Assembly (NCBI GenBank): GCA_013398275.1
Contig: VZSE01002883.1
Span: forward strand, 949,249-1,013,248
Length of the DNA stretch: 64,000 bases
Origin: Promerops cafer
Lineage: Eukaryota > Chordata > Aves > Passeriformes > Nectariniidae
Direction of reading: 5' to 3'
Shown here: positions 62,821-64,000 of the stretch, in pieces
How positions within the stretch are numbered: position 1 is the first letter of the stretch
How the letters are laid out: every line of letters starts with the position of its first letter
The notes under the pieces: generated by a model
Told to the model about the DNA's origin: nothing
The model's database searches: none
Seen by the model: only the letters and a program-made list of their open reading frames with translations
Translations under genes and position numbers: made by a program

Positions 62821-62976
62821 CTACTCTTCAGCCAGCGGAGGGGGCGTCAGGTGCAGCTGGAAGTTCTCGTTCTGGAAGACGCTGCTGGTGGCCGGGTCCC
62901 CGTGGGAAACACTGAGCAGCCCGTGCTTGTCACCGCCGCCGTGGCCCCCGCGCGCCAGCTCCGTCAGGAGAGCCAG
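62821..62976 (-). CDS. VPS8: VPS8 terminal coding exon (CORVET subunit)
   Basis: Read on the minus strand, the exon follows acceptor CCTTGCAG, starts LALLTELARGG and ends SVFQNENFQLHLTPPPLAEE before TAG (62823-62821); it is 156 nt in phase 0. The tail matches the end of human VPS8, where LALLTELSQN and FQLQL-like residues followed by PPP are found. VPS8 is the CORVET-specific subunit that binds Rab5 on early endosomes and mediates tethering and fusion. The open reading frame here lacks an ATG because it is an internal splice product, so simple ORF calling misses it. The glycine-rich stretch (GGHGGG) replaces a less conserved part of the human tail. Confidence 0.93.
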   Translation of the reverse strand: MALLTELARGGHGGGDKHGLLSVSHGDPATSSVFQNENFQLHLTPPPLAEE

Positions 62977-63627
62977 CTGCAAGGAAAACCCCCCTGGTCA
63001 CCCCGGGAACATTCCTGCAGGGTACAGAGTGCCCAGGGCGTCACTGTGTCCCTGCTGCAGTGAGAGAAGCCTTAGCCCGGGTAAAGCCAAGGGCATGCAT
63101 GGCGTGGAGGGACCCTATGGAGCTCCATGCAAGTTAGCAGTCCTCAACTGAACAACTCTCCAGGGGTCTTTGGGTTGCTTTGGAGTCACATAATTGAAAA
63201 ACAAACCCAGAAAGAACTGAAAGTGCCAACAAGCCCAGCCAAAACAGGCAGGAGGCACAAGGAAAATGCCAGGGACAGAGGGAGCTGCCCTCTCCTTGGG
63301 ACAGCACGGGCATAGGAGGAGGGAGTGTTCTGAGCGACTGCAGGAGCTACAGCATCTAGAGGGAAGCTTAGTTACAAATCCACAAAGGATCACCCCATGG
63401 ACACTTGTCAGGCCCAGCCACAAAGCCAGAGGCATTCCCGTGGCTTCCCTGCCAGTGGCTTCCCCAGCATGGCTGCCTTGCAGTGTGCCACAGCCAAGTG
63501 CCAGCAAACTACACCAAACCCCAGAGAAAAGCTGGAGCCCTTGCTTGCCAGTGCCAGTGTTTGGCTTGGCCACATGGAAAATGCCCATCACCAGTTTAAA
63601 AGCAGAAGGAAAATGGTGGGTACATAC

Positions 63628-63708
63628 TCGGGAGGTGCCTCGGTTGAGTCGGCAGAGCTGGTCAAAAGCTTGGATTTGCTGAGGATCCAACACAGACTCT
63701 GAACTCAT
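63628..63708 (-). CDS. VPS8: VPS8 penultimate coding exon
   Basis: Minus-strand acceptor TTTCTCAG, 81 nt in phase 0 encoding 27 residues that include SVLDPQQIQAFDQLCRLNRG, then donor CGA|GTATGT. The DPQQ.QAFDQLCRL segment is nearly identical to human VPS8 just after its C-terminal RING domain. It joins the terminal exon across a 651 bp intron in phase. The RING exon itself must lie beyond the right edge. Confidence 0.93.
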
Positions 63709-64000
63709 CTGAGAAAGAGTGAGAAAGTTACAGAAACCATGCAGAGCAGGCTGTCAAGTTCCTACACACAGAAATTAATTCCTGGGACAGGAGCAGTCAG
63801 TCCACAACCTGTTTGGGGTCTTTTTAGCCATCTTTCCCTTGGCATGAAGCCACTTTGTGCACCCCAGGTTTGGGGGAAAAAGCTTAGTCCTGTTCTTGCG
63901 TGAAGGACAGTTACACCCCTGCATCCACAGTGAGTTATTGCTGGGCTCTGTCCCTGAGGGCACAGTCTGATGGTACTGGGATACCTCTGAGGAAGGAAAA
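63709..64000 (-). other. VPS8: VPS8 intron; possible further exon at the right edge not resolved
   Basis: At 63980-64000 the minus strand shows either a splice acceptor (TTCCTCAG) or, alternatively, an exon end with donor AG|GTATCC. One frame after the acceptor begins VSQYHQT, faintly like human VPS8 residues upstream of DPQQ, but no donor keeps phase 0 with the next exon. I leave this uncalled as coding. Confidence 0.3.

Overview
The window is vertebrate nuclear DNA, most likely from a bird. Coding exons are short and GC-rich, lie in long AT-rich introns with GT/AG splice sites, and the recognisable interspersed repeats are almost all CR1 LINE fragments, the dominant avian retroposon. A compact EHHADH gene (about 24 kb from start to stop codon) also fits a bird. 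I cannot fix the species from sequence alone.

Three protein genes are supported. EHHADH (+, 11550-35616, seven coding exons, 725 aa, no frameshift) encodes the peroxisomal bifunctional enzyme: enoyl-CoA hydratase plus L-3-hydroxyacyl-CoA dehydrogenase. The C3orf70 homologue (+, 40876-58784, two coding exons split by a 17.2 kb intron, 242 aa) is a conserved UPF0524-family protein without a firmly known biochemical role. The last two coding exons of VPS8 (-, 62821-63708), the CORVET tethering subunit, close the window; C3orf70 and VPS8 converge. This matches human 3q27 (VPS8, C3orf70, EHHADH, MAP3K13). By that synteny the left end (about 1-5900) is expected to be MAP3K13 on the minus strand, but no MAP3K13 coding exon is visible, so this stays an inference.

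Layout: 1-5400 holds no recognised gene and one CR1; 5400-6330 is a CpG island with a 16-17 bp minisatellite, a 111-base assembly gap, a G-quadruplex-type G-run and clustered GC boxes; 6330-11500 is non-coding with two CR1 tails; 11550-36800 is EHHADH with its 3'UTR; 36800-40200 has no recognised gene; 40230-41330 is the C3orf70 CpG island with a second, unrelated 16 bp minisatellite; 41051-58230 is the C3orf70 intron; 58231-61365 is C3orf70 exon 2 plus a probable 2.6 kb 3'UTR; 61370-62230 is a short intergenic gap; 62235-64000 is the VPS8 3' end.

The genes are not a functional operon. The most interesting points are an EHHADH C-terminus reading PKL instead of the canonical SKL peroxisomal signal, a Wnt-like Cys motif and a PDZ-ligand-like C-terminus in the C3orf70 protein, and two independent minisatellites of about 16 bp in CpG-island promoters.
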